Notes under the pieces: model-generated
What the model was told of the DNA's origin: nothing
The model's input: the letters and a program-made list of their open reading frames with translations, nothing else
The model's database searches: none
Source: Erythrobacter sp. NAP1
GTDB lineage: Bacteria; Pseudomonadota; Alphaproteobacteria; Sphingomonadales; Sphingomonadaceae
Direction of reading: 5' to 3'
Assembly: GCF_000152865.1 (NCBI RefSeq)
Contig: NZ_CH672390.1
Span: 1,054,001 to 1,118,000, forward strand
Length of the DNA: 64,000 bases
Shown: one piece after another, positions 1 to 8,310 of the stretch
Position numbering within the stretch: position 1 is the stretch's first letter
How the letters are laid out: each line of letters opens with the position of its first letter
Position numbers and translations under genes: made by a program

Positions 1-1597
1 CCATCTTGATATCTTCGAACGGCAAGCGCCCGCGGCCCGCGGTGCCGGGGCCGTTGACGACATCGCTCATCGCCTGCCGCACGTAGCTCACGTGGTCAGC
101 GGGAAAGTCGACCTGATTGAACCCCTTGGGCGGGGTATCGAGCGTAAGGCGCGGCATGACGTGACGCCCGGTTGCTAGGCGCGCAGAAGTGACCGCCAGT
201 TGCAGAGGGCTTGCGAGGTAATATCCCTGTCCGATCGACGCGTTGACCGTGTCGAAAGGCTGCCACTCGCGGCCGAACTTGTTGAATTTCCAGTCTGGCG
301 TTGGGACCGTGCCGTAGAATTGGCTCATCACCGGGAGCGGAAATTCTTCACCCATCCCGCAGGTGCGCGCCATTTCTGCAACGGCGTCGAAACCGATCTG
401 CTGGGCGAAGTGATAGAAATAGCTGTCGCAGGACTGGTAGATCGCCTTGGCCATGTCGACGCGGCCATGGTTCGACCAGCAATTGAAGAAGCGATTGCCG
501 ATGCGCCGTCCACCGCCACAGGTGATCGCCTCGTCAGGGCTGATTCCGGCTTTCAAGAATGCCATGCAGTGCATCGGCTTGACCGTCGAACCAGGCGGAT
601 AGAGGCCCTTCAGCACCTTGTTGCGCAGCGGGACGCGGGGATCTTCGCGCAGCATCGCGTACTCGACGCTGCCGATGCCGTCAGAAAAGGAATTGGGGTC
701 GAAGCTTGGCATGGAAGCCATGCACAACAGGTCGCCGGTTTCGCAATCCATCACCACGACCGAACCGCTTTCCAGCCCGATCCTGCGAGCGGCGTAGTCT
801 TGCAAAGGCCCGTCGATCGTGAGGCGAACCGGGTCGCCCTGAATGTCGTCGCGGGTTTCAAGGTCGCGTACGATGCGACCGCCCGCAGTGACTTCGACCC
901 GCCGCGCACCGGGAACGCCGCGCAAATCCTGCTCGAACTGCTTTTCCAGTCCGTCCTTCCCGATCTTGTAGCCCGGCGTAAGGAGCAGCGGGTCAGGTGC
1001 CTCGTCATACTCCTCGGACGAAGCGGGACCGACATAACCGATCAGGTGACCGACCGAAGACGCGGTGGGATAGAAGCGCGAAAAGCCCCTCTGCGGGATG
1101 ACACCTTGCATGTCAGGCAGGCGTACGCTGAGCGCAGCGAACTGCTCGTAATCGAGGCCGCTTGCCACTTCCACAGGAGCAAATCCGCGTGCTGCGGCCA
1201 CTTCTGTCTTCAAGTCTGCAATGCGGTCAGCCTCGAGATCGAGCAAGTTGCCGATCTGGTCGATCGTCGCGTCGGCATCGGCCAGGCGCTCCGGGATCAC
1301 GTCGACGCGAAAGTCGGCGCGGTTGGAGGCGAGGGGGGCTCCGTTGCGATCAAGAATCCAGCCACGACGCGGCGGGATCAGTGTCAGGTTGACCCGGTTG
1401 CTTTCGGACTCCAGCCGGTATTTCTCGTTCTCGGCAATCGCGAGATAGCCCATGCGAGCGGCGAGCAGGATACCGATGCCGCCTTGCAGACCCCCAATAA
1501 CAATGGCACGCCGGTCGAATGTATTGCGCAAGGTCGATGCGTTGACCACCGCCGTTGTCTTGAAGCCAGTTTTGCGACGATTGAAAATGCCCATCAT
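1..1597 (-). CDS. mrdA: Penicillin-binding protein 2 (peptidoglycan transpeptidase), 3' end outside window
   Basis: Class B PBP that cross-links peptidoglycan during cell elongation with MreBCD and RodA. Read on the minus strand from ATG at 1597: short cytoplasmic tail, one membrane segment around residues 31-50, a dimerisation/pedestal domain beginning PPRRGWILDRNG near residue 76, then the transpeptidase domain. The active-site motif PPGSTVKP places the nucleophile at about Ser337, and an SxD-type motif follows in QSCDSYFY. 532 codons are present; the window ends at EDIKM, just where the family's KTGTA motif should begin, so roughly 100 or more residues are missing. The start overlaps the mreD stop by 4 nt (ATGA), so it is the last visible gene of an mreBCD-mrdA operon. 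A 488-residue open frame on the other strand here is a shadow. Confidence 0.95.
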   Translation of the reverse strand, partial: MMGIFNRRKTGFKTTAVVNASTLRNTFDRRAIVIGGLQGGIGILLAARMGYLAIAENEKYRLESESNRVNLTLIPPRRGWILDRNGAPLASNRADFRVDVIPERLADADATIDQIGNLLDLEADRIADLKTEVAAARGFAPVEVASGLDYEQFAALSVRLPDMQGVIPQRGFSRFYPTASSVGHLIGYVGPASSEEYDEAPDPLLLTPGYKIGKDGLEKQFEQDLRGVPGARRVEVTAGGRIVRDLETRDDIQGDPVRLTIDGPLQDYAARRIGLESGSVVVMDCETGDLLCMASMPSFDPNSFSDGIGSVEYAMLREDPRVPLRNKVLKGLYPPGSTVKPMHCMAFLKAGISPDEAITCGGGRRIGNRFFNCWSNHGRVDMAKAIYQSCDSYFYHFAQQIGFDAVAEMARTCGMGEEFPLPVMSQFYGTVPTPDWKFNKFGREWQPFDTVNASIGQGYYLASPLQLAVTSARLATGRHVMPRLTLDTPPKGFNQVDFPADHVSYVRQAMSDVVNGPGTAGRGRLPFEDIKM

Positions 1598-2154
1598 CCA
1601 ATCCTGCGCGAACGGGAAAGACGGAAGCGATCAAGCCACGCGATCAAGCGCGCGACCAGCGGATAAATCAGCACGCTAAGCGCGATCTGCGGAAGGATCG
1701 CGAAAAGCACCGTCAATTGGATTGTTGCACCGGAAACCACCATGGCTGCGATGATGTAAAGCACGATCGCTAGACCGGCGGTGAACCAGTCCTGCCAAAA
1801 GCCGCGCCAGGGAAAGCGCGTTTCGATGAGTTCGAGCACGATCATGGTCAATGACCATAGCAAAATTGCGCTGCCGAAGGGCTGACCGCTGAACAGATCG
1901 TCGAATGCGCCGAGCGGTACTCCGACCCAAAGAGGCATCAGGCCCGGACGCATGACCCGCCAGCCGAGGAAGATCAGGAAGCCCAGCGGCGGCAGTATCG
2001 GCATCACATCCGCCAAAGCGTATAGCGGCAGAAGCGATCCGATCATGATTGAGATGTAGTGAACCGAGTTTGCCCGCCAGGGCGAGGTGACACGGTTGAT
2101 ACCGCCGCTACCATAGGCGCGCCTTTGAACTGGCGGATCGAGCCGGTCGATCAA
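1594..2154 (-). CDS. mreD: Rod shape-determining protein MreD
   Basis: Small integral membrane protein of the elongation complex, 186 residues, in the usual MreD range. After a basic N-terminal stretch it has about five hydrophobic segments (GSLLPLYALADVMPILPPLG, then around residues 85-105, 120-145 and 150-175). The family-typical P-x-LPPLG and RP-x-L-x-P stretches near residues 50-75 are recognisable. The start appears to be TTG at 2154, which overlaps the mreC stop as TTGA (4 nt), so translation is probably coupled. The first in-frame ATG inside would cut into the first membrane segment. It lies between mreC and mrdA, the standard alphaproteobacterial order. Confidence 0.9.
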   Translation of the reverse strand: MIDRLDPPVQRRAYGSGGINRVTSPWRANSVHYISIMIGSLLPLYALADVMPILPPLGFLIFLGWRVMRPGLMPLWVGVPLGAFDDLFSGQPFGSAILLWSLTMIVLELIETRFPWRGFWQDWFTAGLAIVLYIIAAMVVSGATIQLTVLFAILPQIALSVLIYPLVARLIAWLDRFRLSRSRRIG

Positions 2155-3056
2155 TTCGCAAGCTCCTCGTCGCTCAGTTCCTCGCTCGCACGTACGCCAG
2201 CCGCTTCGACCGCAGCGGGTTCGTAGATGGGCTCTACTACGACGAAATTGGTCGCTGAAGGCTCTGCAATGAGCTGCGCAATGCCACCATCAGGCGTCAG
2301 CTCGCTCAATACCGCGACCGCAACGCCGGGTCGGTAGTATCCGCCAGCACCACTGGTGACGAAGACATCACCCACTTCAAGAGGATTGAGGCCAAGATTG
2401 ATAAGACGGATGCGCAACAGACCGTCACCGCGGCCTTCGGCAAAGGCGACGGTTTGGTCGGCTGCACGGCGTACCGGAAGAACGCTTTCCGTGTCGGTGA
2501 GAAGCAGCACACGCGAAGACCCACGCGAAGTCTCGAGCACACGCCCGATCACGCCACGCTCGGAATGGACGGGCATGCCTATCTGGACACCATCACTTTG
2601 TCCGACGCCAATATAAGCGAACCGGCGTGCGCTGGATGAGCTTGAGCCCACGAGGCGAGTTGTCGCGATGGCGTCGGCCTGTTGAGTGGCAAGGCCAAGC
2701 AGGGCCTTTAGTCGCCTGTTTTCGGCTTCGACCGCCTTGGCTTCCGCTAACTGGATACGGGCGACCTCCACTTCGTCACGCAGCTGCGCATTCTGGCTGC
2801 CGGCGCGCCAATATCCGGTGATAGTATCCCAGGTGGAGCTTCCGCCGGATCGAACGGTTGCGCTCGCTTCTCCTACGGGCGCTGCGATATCGGTCGCGCC
2901 GCCTCGCAGGGGTTGGAAGGTCGAAGGCTGCCACAGGGAAAGGGCGAGAAGTCCCAGTCCCGCAAGTGCGCCAAGCGTCGCAAGCAGATATCCGGTGAAC
3001 ACCGAATATTGCTGCTTTTTCGAAAAGCTCGATCGACGCGATGATGGCGGCGCCAT
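2151..3056 (-). CDS. mreC: Rod shape-determining protein MreC
   Basis: Bitopic scaffold of the elongasome that links cytoplasmic MreB to periplasmic PBP2. 301 residues: basic N-terminus, one membrane helix at about residues 20-42, a coiled coil at about 85-120 rich in A/E/L/R, then the two beta-barrel subdomains (IGVGQSDGVQIGMPVHSERG and the VLLLTDTESVLPV stretch). The C-terminal tail is acidic (EELSDEELAN). It sits 58 nt downstream of mreB and overlaps mreD by 4 nt. Family and operon position agree. Confidence 0.94.
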   Translation of the reverse strand: MAPPSSRRSSFSKKQQYSVFTGYLLATLGALAGLGLLALSLWQPSTFQPLRGGATDIAAPVGEASATVRSGGSSTWDTITGYWRAGSQNAQLRDEVEVARIQLAEAKAVEAENRRLKALLGLATQQADAIATTRLVGSSSSSARRFAYIGVGQSDGVQIGMPVHSERGVIGRVLETSRGSSRVLLLTDTESVLPVRRAADQTVAFAEGRGDGLLRIRLINLGLNPLEVGDVFVTSGAGGYYRPGVAVAVLSELTPDGGIAQLIAEPSATNFVVVEPIYEPAAVEAAGVRASEELSDEELAN

Positions 3057-3114
3057 GACCTTGCCCCAAGTCCCTTTGTTCGTGTCTCCTGCCGCTTATT
3101 TGCGAGGAGCGAAT

Positions 3115-4158
<1,044 letters not shown>

Positions 4159-4369
4159 TTATGTTTTTCCGTTGCCTTGATTAGGGTAACGAACATTCCG
4201 CTTATGGGGTCCCCGAAAGGTCAGAACGTCCGCAATCCATCCCAAAATTGACGAGACCCGTTGCGCCTAGCGAAAGCTTGTCAAAATTGCTAAAATTTTT
4301 GTTGACTGACCCCCGTATTTTCCCCCGCAGCCCTCGAATTTGCGGCGTGTGACAGCTAGCTTGCGACAA

Positions 4370-6202
4370 ATGCCCCAAATCCGACGCCTTCCAACCGCTC
4401 TTGTGAACCGAATTGCCGCTGGTGAGGTGGTTGAGAGGCCTGCGGCGGCGCTCAAAGAGTTGGTCGAGAACGCCATCGATGCGGGAGCGCGGCGAATCGG
4501 TGTGGTGCTGACAGATGGCGGCCTAACGCGGCTCGAAGTGACGGACGATGGCTGCGGGATGACGCCGGACGAGATGGGGCTGGCACTTGAGCGGCATGCA
4601 ACATCGAAATTGCCTGACGAAGCGATCGAGATGGTCGCGACCCTTGGTTTTCGAGGCGAAGCATTGCCCTCCATTGCGAGTGTTGCTCGTCTGACATTGG
4701 AAAGCAGACCGAAAGGCGCTGCAGATGGATGGCGACGCGTCGTCGATCATGGCGAGACGGTCGAAGATGCTCCTGCTGCACTGCCAGTGGGAACGCGGGT
4801 GAGGGTGGAGCAAATCTTCGCCAAAGTCCCCGCCCGCCGAAAATTTCTGCGCACTCCTCGCAGCGAATACATCGCCTGTCTCGATATCGTGCGGCGCTTG
4901 GCGATGGCGCGGCCAGATATTGCCTTTACTCTAGAGAATGGCGCTGAAGGGAAAATCCGCAAGGCGCTCGCCACTCAGACCGATGAAGGCCTTTCCAATC
5001 GTGTGGCGCAGATCGTCGCGCGCGAATTGAAGGACAATGCTGTCGAGATCGAGCTGGAGCGTGACGGCCCTCACGGCCCGATGCGCCTGAGCGGGCTCGC
5101 CGGTTTGCCAACCTACAACCGCGGTGTGGCCGATCACCAATACCTGTTCGTCAATGGCAGGCCGGTAAAGGATAAGCTTCTCACAGGGGCGGTGCGCGGG
5201 GCCTATTCCGACATGCTCGCGCGTGATCGCCATGCTGTGCTTGCGCTGTTCCTCGACGTGCCTCCTGAAGATGTGGACGTGAACGTCCATCCCGCAAAGA
5301 CCGAAGTGCGGTTTCGCGATTCAACAGGTGTGCGCGGCTTCATCGTTTCAGGACTGAGGCAGGCGCTTGCCACAGGAGACCGGCGTAGCGCGCAGGGACC
5401 CGACCGTGCGGCGATGGAGCGATGGCAAGCTGAGCCGGTTCACGAACCTGCACCAGCGATGCGCTCAATCTTCGAGAGCCGGGATTGGTCTGCGCCGCAA
5501 CAGCGCGTGGCCGAACCGCGCGTCGAATACACACCGCGTCCGGATGCCGCTCTTCCGCAAGGGCGGGCAGAAGAGGCCGCTCCGATCGAGAATGAAGTCG
5601 CCGAATACCCGCTGGGTATCGCTCGCGGGCAGGTCGCGAACACCTATATCGTCGCCGAGAGCAAGGACGCCCTTATCCTTGTCGACCAGCACGCGGCACA
5701 TGAGCGCTTGGTGCTTGAGCGGCTCAAGCGGGCTGGAGCAGGGGAGGCGACGCAGCGTTCTCAAGCGTTGCTCGTGCCGGACGTCGTAGAAATGGATGAA
5801 GCTGACTGCGACCGGCTCGAAGACGCGGCAGAAGGTCTGGCTCGCTTTGGTCTGACGGTCGAGCGCTTCGGACCTGCGGCTATGCTTGTTCGAAGCGTTC
5901 CTTCTGCGATTGCGAAAGCGGATACGGGCAAATTGCTGCGCGATCTGGCTGACGATATTGCCAAGCACGGCAAGCAAGAGGACAGCGGCTCACTGCTCCT
6001 GGCGGAGCGGCTTGAATACGTCCTCGCGACTATGGCCTGTCACGGTTCGGTGAGGGCGGGGCGGGTGCTCAGTGTTGCAGAGATGAATGCGCTGCTGCGC
6101 GAAATGGAAGCAACGCCGCGCTCAGGGCAGTGCAATCACGGCAGGCCAACCTGGGTAAAACTTTCGATGGAAGACGTCGAGAAACTGTTCGGGCGGCACT
6201 GA
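4370..6202 (+). CDS. mutL: DNA mismatch repair protein MutL
   Basis: Couples mismatch recognition by MutS to strand incision. 610 residues from ATG at 4370; the frame also opens with TTG at 4340, but the ATG gives the family-typical IRRLP-x6-IAAGEVVERP N-terminus. GHKL ATPase motifs: ELVENAIDAGA (about residues 33-43), DDGCGM and TLGFRGEALPSIASV. The C-terminal domain carries VDQHAAHERLVLE, the DQHA-x2-E-x4-E metal motif of endonuclease-type MutL, plus ACHGSVRAG and CNHGRPT. The intact motif suggests a MutH-independent repair system, as in most alphaproteobacteria. Stands alone, divergent from mreB. Confidence 0.96.
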   Translation: MPQIRRLPTALVNRIAAGEVVERPAAALKELVENAIDAGARRIGVVLTDGGLTRLEVTDDGCGMTPDEMGLALERHATSKLPDEAIEMVATLGFRGEALPSIASVARLTLESRPKGAADGWRRVVDHGETVEDAPAALPVGTRVRVEQIFAKVPARRKFLRTPRSEYIACLDIVRRLAMARPDIAFTLENGAEGKIRKALATQTDEGLSNRVAQIVARELKDNAVEIELERDGPHGPMRLSGLAGLPTYNRGVADHQYLFVNGRPVKDKLLTGAVRGAYSDMLARDRHAVLALFLDVPPEDVDVNVHPAKTEVRFRDSTGVRGFIVSGLRQALATGDRRSAQGPDRAAMERWQAEPVHEPAPAMRSIFESRDWSAPQQRVAEPRVEYTPRPDAALPQGRAEEAAPIENEVAEYPLGIARGQVANTYIVAESKDALILVDQHAAHERLVLERLKRAGAGEATQRSQALLVPDVVEMDEADCDRLEDAAEGLARFGLTVERFGPAAMLVRSVPSAIAKADTGKLLRDLADDIAKHGKQEDSGSLLLAERLEYVLATMACHGSVRAGRVLSVAEMNALLREMEATPRSGQCNHGRPTWVKLSMEDVEKLFGRH

Positions 6203-6224
6203 CCCGAAGCCAGCACCGCCCGAA
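6188..6224. terminator. Inverted repeat between convergent mutL and DUF1206 gene
   Basis: Arms TTCGGGCGG (6188-6196) and CCGCCCGAA (6216-6224) form a perfect 9-bp stem with a 19-nt loop across the mutL stop codon. AAAA follows on the plus side but there is no long U tract, so this is a weak candidate shared terminator for two convergent genes. Confidence 0.4.
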
Positions 6225-6245
6225 AAGATGTTGGTTGTTGCCTGC

Positions 6246-7055
6246 TTATGCAGTGCGGAACTGCGGCACGCCCTGGTCGCGGTCCAACTCAGGAATAATC
6301 CGATAGCGTGCAAGGATCAGGCTGAAGATGCCAAAGATCAGAAGGCCCGCCGCCGTGATGGTGAAGATCGCGCCCTGACCAGCAAGGTCGGCGAGCGCAT
6401 CACCCAACGTGCGCACTTCTTCTGCGCCGCCCGACATGAAACCAGCCTGGATCAGCGACCAGCCGACGACACCGTAGACTACGCCGCGTGCGCTGAATCC
6501 GATGCCACCAAGTGTGCGAGTGAAATCCGGTGCAGACCCTGAAATGCGCTGCATGAAATCGCCGCTGATGCCCTTCTTGAATTGGACTGCTGCAACAATG
6601 AAGAAGATCAGTCCGAGCACGCCAAGAACTGTTCCGCCAAAGGCCATACTAAGCACGCCCGATGCGGCGGCCTCCGCGCCTCCGCCACCGGAAGTACCAC
6701 CAGACGTGGTCGCGAACTGATAAGCGGAGAGGGCAAGCGCCGCGTGGCCTACGCCCGAGCCGGCGTGGCCAATGCGTTTGGCCCAGCCTTTGGCGTCTGA
6801 ACCATTATTCTCGATGTCGAAAATCGGCGATGCGAAGCGGAATAGCGAGTAGCCGAACAGGCCGATGACCATCAGCCAAAGGATCGCCGTACCTGCGGGA
6901 AAGTCTTCGATCGCCTTGAAGATTCCGTCGGTGCCTTTGCTGATCGCACCAGCGCTCGAGAGGGCGATAAGGCCCAGCATCGAATACAGGATGGCCCGCG
7001 ACAGGTAGCCTGCCCGGACCAGCCAGTTAAACTTTTCGGATTTGTCGACCATCAT
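6246..7055 (-). CDS. DUF1206 domain integral membrane protein
   Basis: 269 residues with six hydrophobic segments arranged as three repeated two-helix units, the layout of DUF1206 proteins. Each unit begins with a G-Y/H-x-(A/S)-R/G-type turn, for example VRAGYLSRAILYSMLG at the start and FSARGVVYGVVGWSLIQAG in the third unit. A Gly/Ser-rich loop (TSGGTSGGGGAEAA) links units two and three. Biochemical role is unknown for the family. Two adjacent ATGs are possible; the first (7055) has GGGA 5-6 nt upstream. Monocistronic, convergent with mutL; 124 nt with nothing recognisable separate it from the next gene upstream. Confidence 0.85.
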   Translation of the reverse strand: MMVDKSEKFNWLVRAGYLSRAILYSMLGLIALSSAGAISKGTDGIFKAIEDFPAGTAILWLMVIGLFGYSLFRFASPIFDIENNGSDAKGWAKRIGHAGSGVGHAALALSAYQFATTSGGTSGGGGAEAAASGVLSMAFGGTVLGVLGLIFFIVAAVQFKKGISGDFMQRISGSAPDFTRTLGGIGFSARGVVYGVVGWSLIQAGFMSGGAEEVRTLGDALADLAGQGAIFTITAAGLLIFGIFSLILARYRIIPELDRDQGVPQFRTA

Positions 7056-7179
7056 GAATTCCCAAGGTTAGCGTCTGAAAACTCTACCCATGGGAAGGGC
7101 AAATAGTTCCCGATCTCGACCGGTGATTGCGACCAGGAACGTTCCGTGCGGGGATGTGAAAGCCAAACTCTCTGGTTGA

Positions 7180-7866
7180 TCAGGCTGCGACTGCGTTGTC
7201 GAAATGGTCCGGGTGTTCGAGCATAAGCTGCGCTAATTCGCTCTGGCTGAGGCGTTTGGGAAAATGGATGCCAGCGAGCCGGCCATTGCTCCATCTGACG
7301 CAGGCGTTGTAGATCTCCAGTCCGCCGATCGCGATCGTGAGCGGGGAGCCCGCACGGGCCTCAATACCATCGATCTGCATACCTCCCATCGATAGGTTGA
7401 CTACACGGACCGTGTGGCAATTACCGGAAATCCAGACTTTCGCGTGGAGCGAGCAGGGAATTCGTACCGAGCGATATGAGTGTTCCGGATCAAAAACGCG
7501 GGCCTGCTCGTCGTTATCAAGCCCGTGGCGATTGCCGTCGCTCCAGGCGACCCGCGCTTGGACGATCTTGTTCTCATCCCAGAAGTAAGAGACGCGGTCG
7601 CCCTTCTTCAGGGGCGTTTCGCATTCTATCATGACGCCCAGATCAGACATGTTGCGTATCATCCCGAGGCGGATACGATTGTTGATGATCAGACAGGCTG
7701 GTCGGAAAGCGGCGAGAAAGCGTCGATTGGCTCGGCGTTCAGTGATCGCGGGCTGACGCGGGCTGATTGCGCGCTCTTGAGGCTCGCTTTCAATCAGCGC
7801 CTCGATCGGATCGACAAACTCGGTGCCCGGTTGTGATTGCGCAGCACCCTCAATGAAAATCGACAT
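7180..7866 (-). CDS. Tandem PilZ-domain protein (putative c-di-GMP effector)
   Basis: 228 residues, soluble, with two PilZ-like beta-barrels. The first begins ERRANRRFLAAF near residue 43 and continues IRNMSDLGVMIECETPLKKG; the second begins YRSVRIPCSLHAKVWI near residue 131 and continues RVVNLSMGGMQIDG. PilZ domains typically bind c-di-GMP through RxxxR and (D/N)xSxxG. Here RRANRR and NMSDLG fit in the first, and R-x3-(I/P) with NLSMGG in the second, which lacks a clear RxxxR. Output partner unknown. Its first 17 nt overlap the end of the small secreted-protein gene upstream (7850-8143), suggesting co-translation. Confidence 0.82.
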   Translation of the reverse strand: MSIFIEGAAQSQPGTEFVDPIEALIESEPQERAISPRQPAITERRANRRFLAAFRPACLIINNRIRLGMIRNMSDLGVMIECETPLKKGDRVSYFWDENKIVQARVAWSDGNRHGLDNDEQARVFDPEHSYRSVRIPCSLHAKVWISGNCHTVRVVNLSMGGMQIDGIEARAGSPLTIAIGGLEIYNACVRWSNGRLAGIHFPKRLSQSELAQLMLEHPDHFDNAVAA

Positions 7867-8143
7867 ATCTAACTTCCCTCCGTTCGCCGTCCGATTGGCT
7901 GACGCTCTCGACCCGGGAGCGTGACCGAGCCACCGATTGGCCCGCTGAATTGGTGGCGATCCTCTCAGAAGTCAGGTCTGACCACTCGATCCTGACCCCT
8001 GAGAGGATCCTCGCCGAAGCGACCACTTGGGTTGCCGTCGAAGCTCGGGAAAACTTCGGTTCATCGGCTTGTTGGGCATTCGCTGCGTTTGGAAACAGCG
8101 CAAATGACGTGGCAAGCAGGGCAATAGTGCATGATCGCTTCAT
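7850..8143 (-). CDS. Small secreted protein of unknown function
   Basis: 97 residues. The N-terminus MKRSCTIALLATSFALFPN, with cleavage likely after ANA-Q, is a convincing Sec signal peptide. The mature part (about 74 residues) has one recognisable stretch, TQVVASARILSGVRIEW, seen in my memory only in small uncharacterised sphingomonad exported proteins. Overlap with the PilZ gene and the shared divergent promoter region with the 8311 regulator suggest one regulatory unit. The start ATG at 8143 is fixed by the signal peptide. I cannot assign a function. Confidence 0.65.
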   Translation of the reverse strand: MKRSCTIALLATSFALFPNAANAQQADEPKFSRASTATQVVASARILSGVRIEWSDLTSERIATNSAGQSVARSRSRVESVSQSDGERREVRYVDFH

Positions 8144-8194
8144 GCCTTCGAAGGTTGCCTTGACTTCACGTCATGAACGAGTTTCTTACCGTTA

Positions 8195-8208
8195 TTGTAA
8201 CGTTACAA
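8195..8208. promoter_or_regulatory. Perfect 14-bp palindrome TTGTAACGTTACAA
   Basis: A perfect dyad centred at 8201.5, in the 167-nt divergent gap between the small secreted-protein gene (start 8143) and the regulator (start 8311). Its size and symmetry suit a homodimeric HTH repressor such as a TetR-type protein. The half-site TGTAAC/GTTACA also occurs at about 8233-8238 and in the ppdK upstream repeat at 25195-25224. Binding protein unknown. Confidence 0.5.
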
Positions 8209-8270
8209 CTGTAGGGAACCCCAGGTTCAGTAGGGCGTTACATCCTCAGATATTCGCCACTCTATAAATA

Positions 8271-8286
8271 CTAACGGCGCGTTAAC
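8271..8286. promoter_or_regulatory. CtrA-like box CTAA-N7-TTAAC
   Basis: CTAA (8271-8274), seven bases, then TTAAC (8282-8286) match the alphaproteobacterial CtrA consensus TTAA-N7-TTAAC in 8 of 9 fixed positions, 24 nt upstream of the regulator start. A TATAAATA stretch at 8263-8270 just before it could be a -10 box. Assignment rests on motif resemblance only. Confidence 0.35.
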
Positions 8287-8310
8287 TTTTATTCTTTGGG
8301 GTGTCAGACT

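Noticed and set aside
200-1666. 488-residue plus-strand open frame at the left edge
   Set aside because: It is antisense to mrdA, whose minus-strand frame shows SxxK and other PBP2 motifs. Long antisense frames are common in GC-rich DNA; its translation has no recognisable features.
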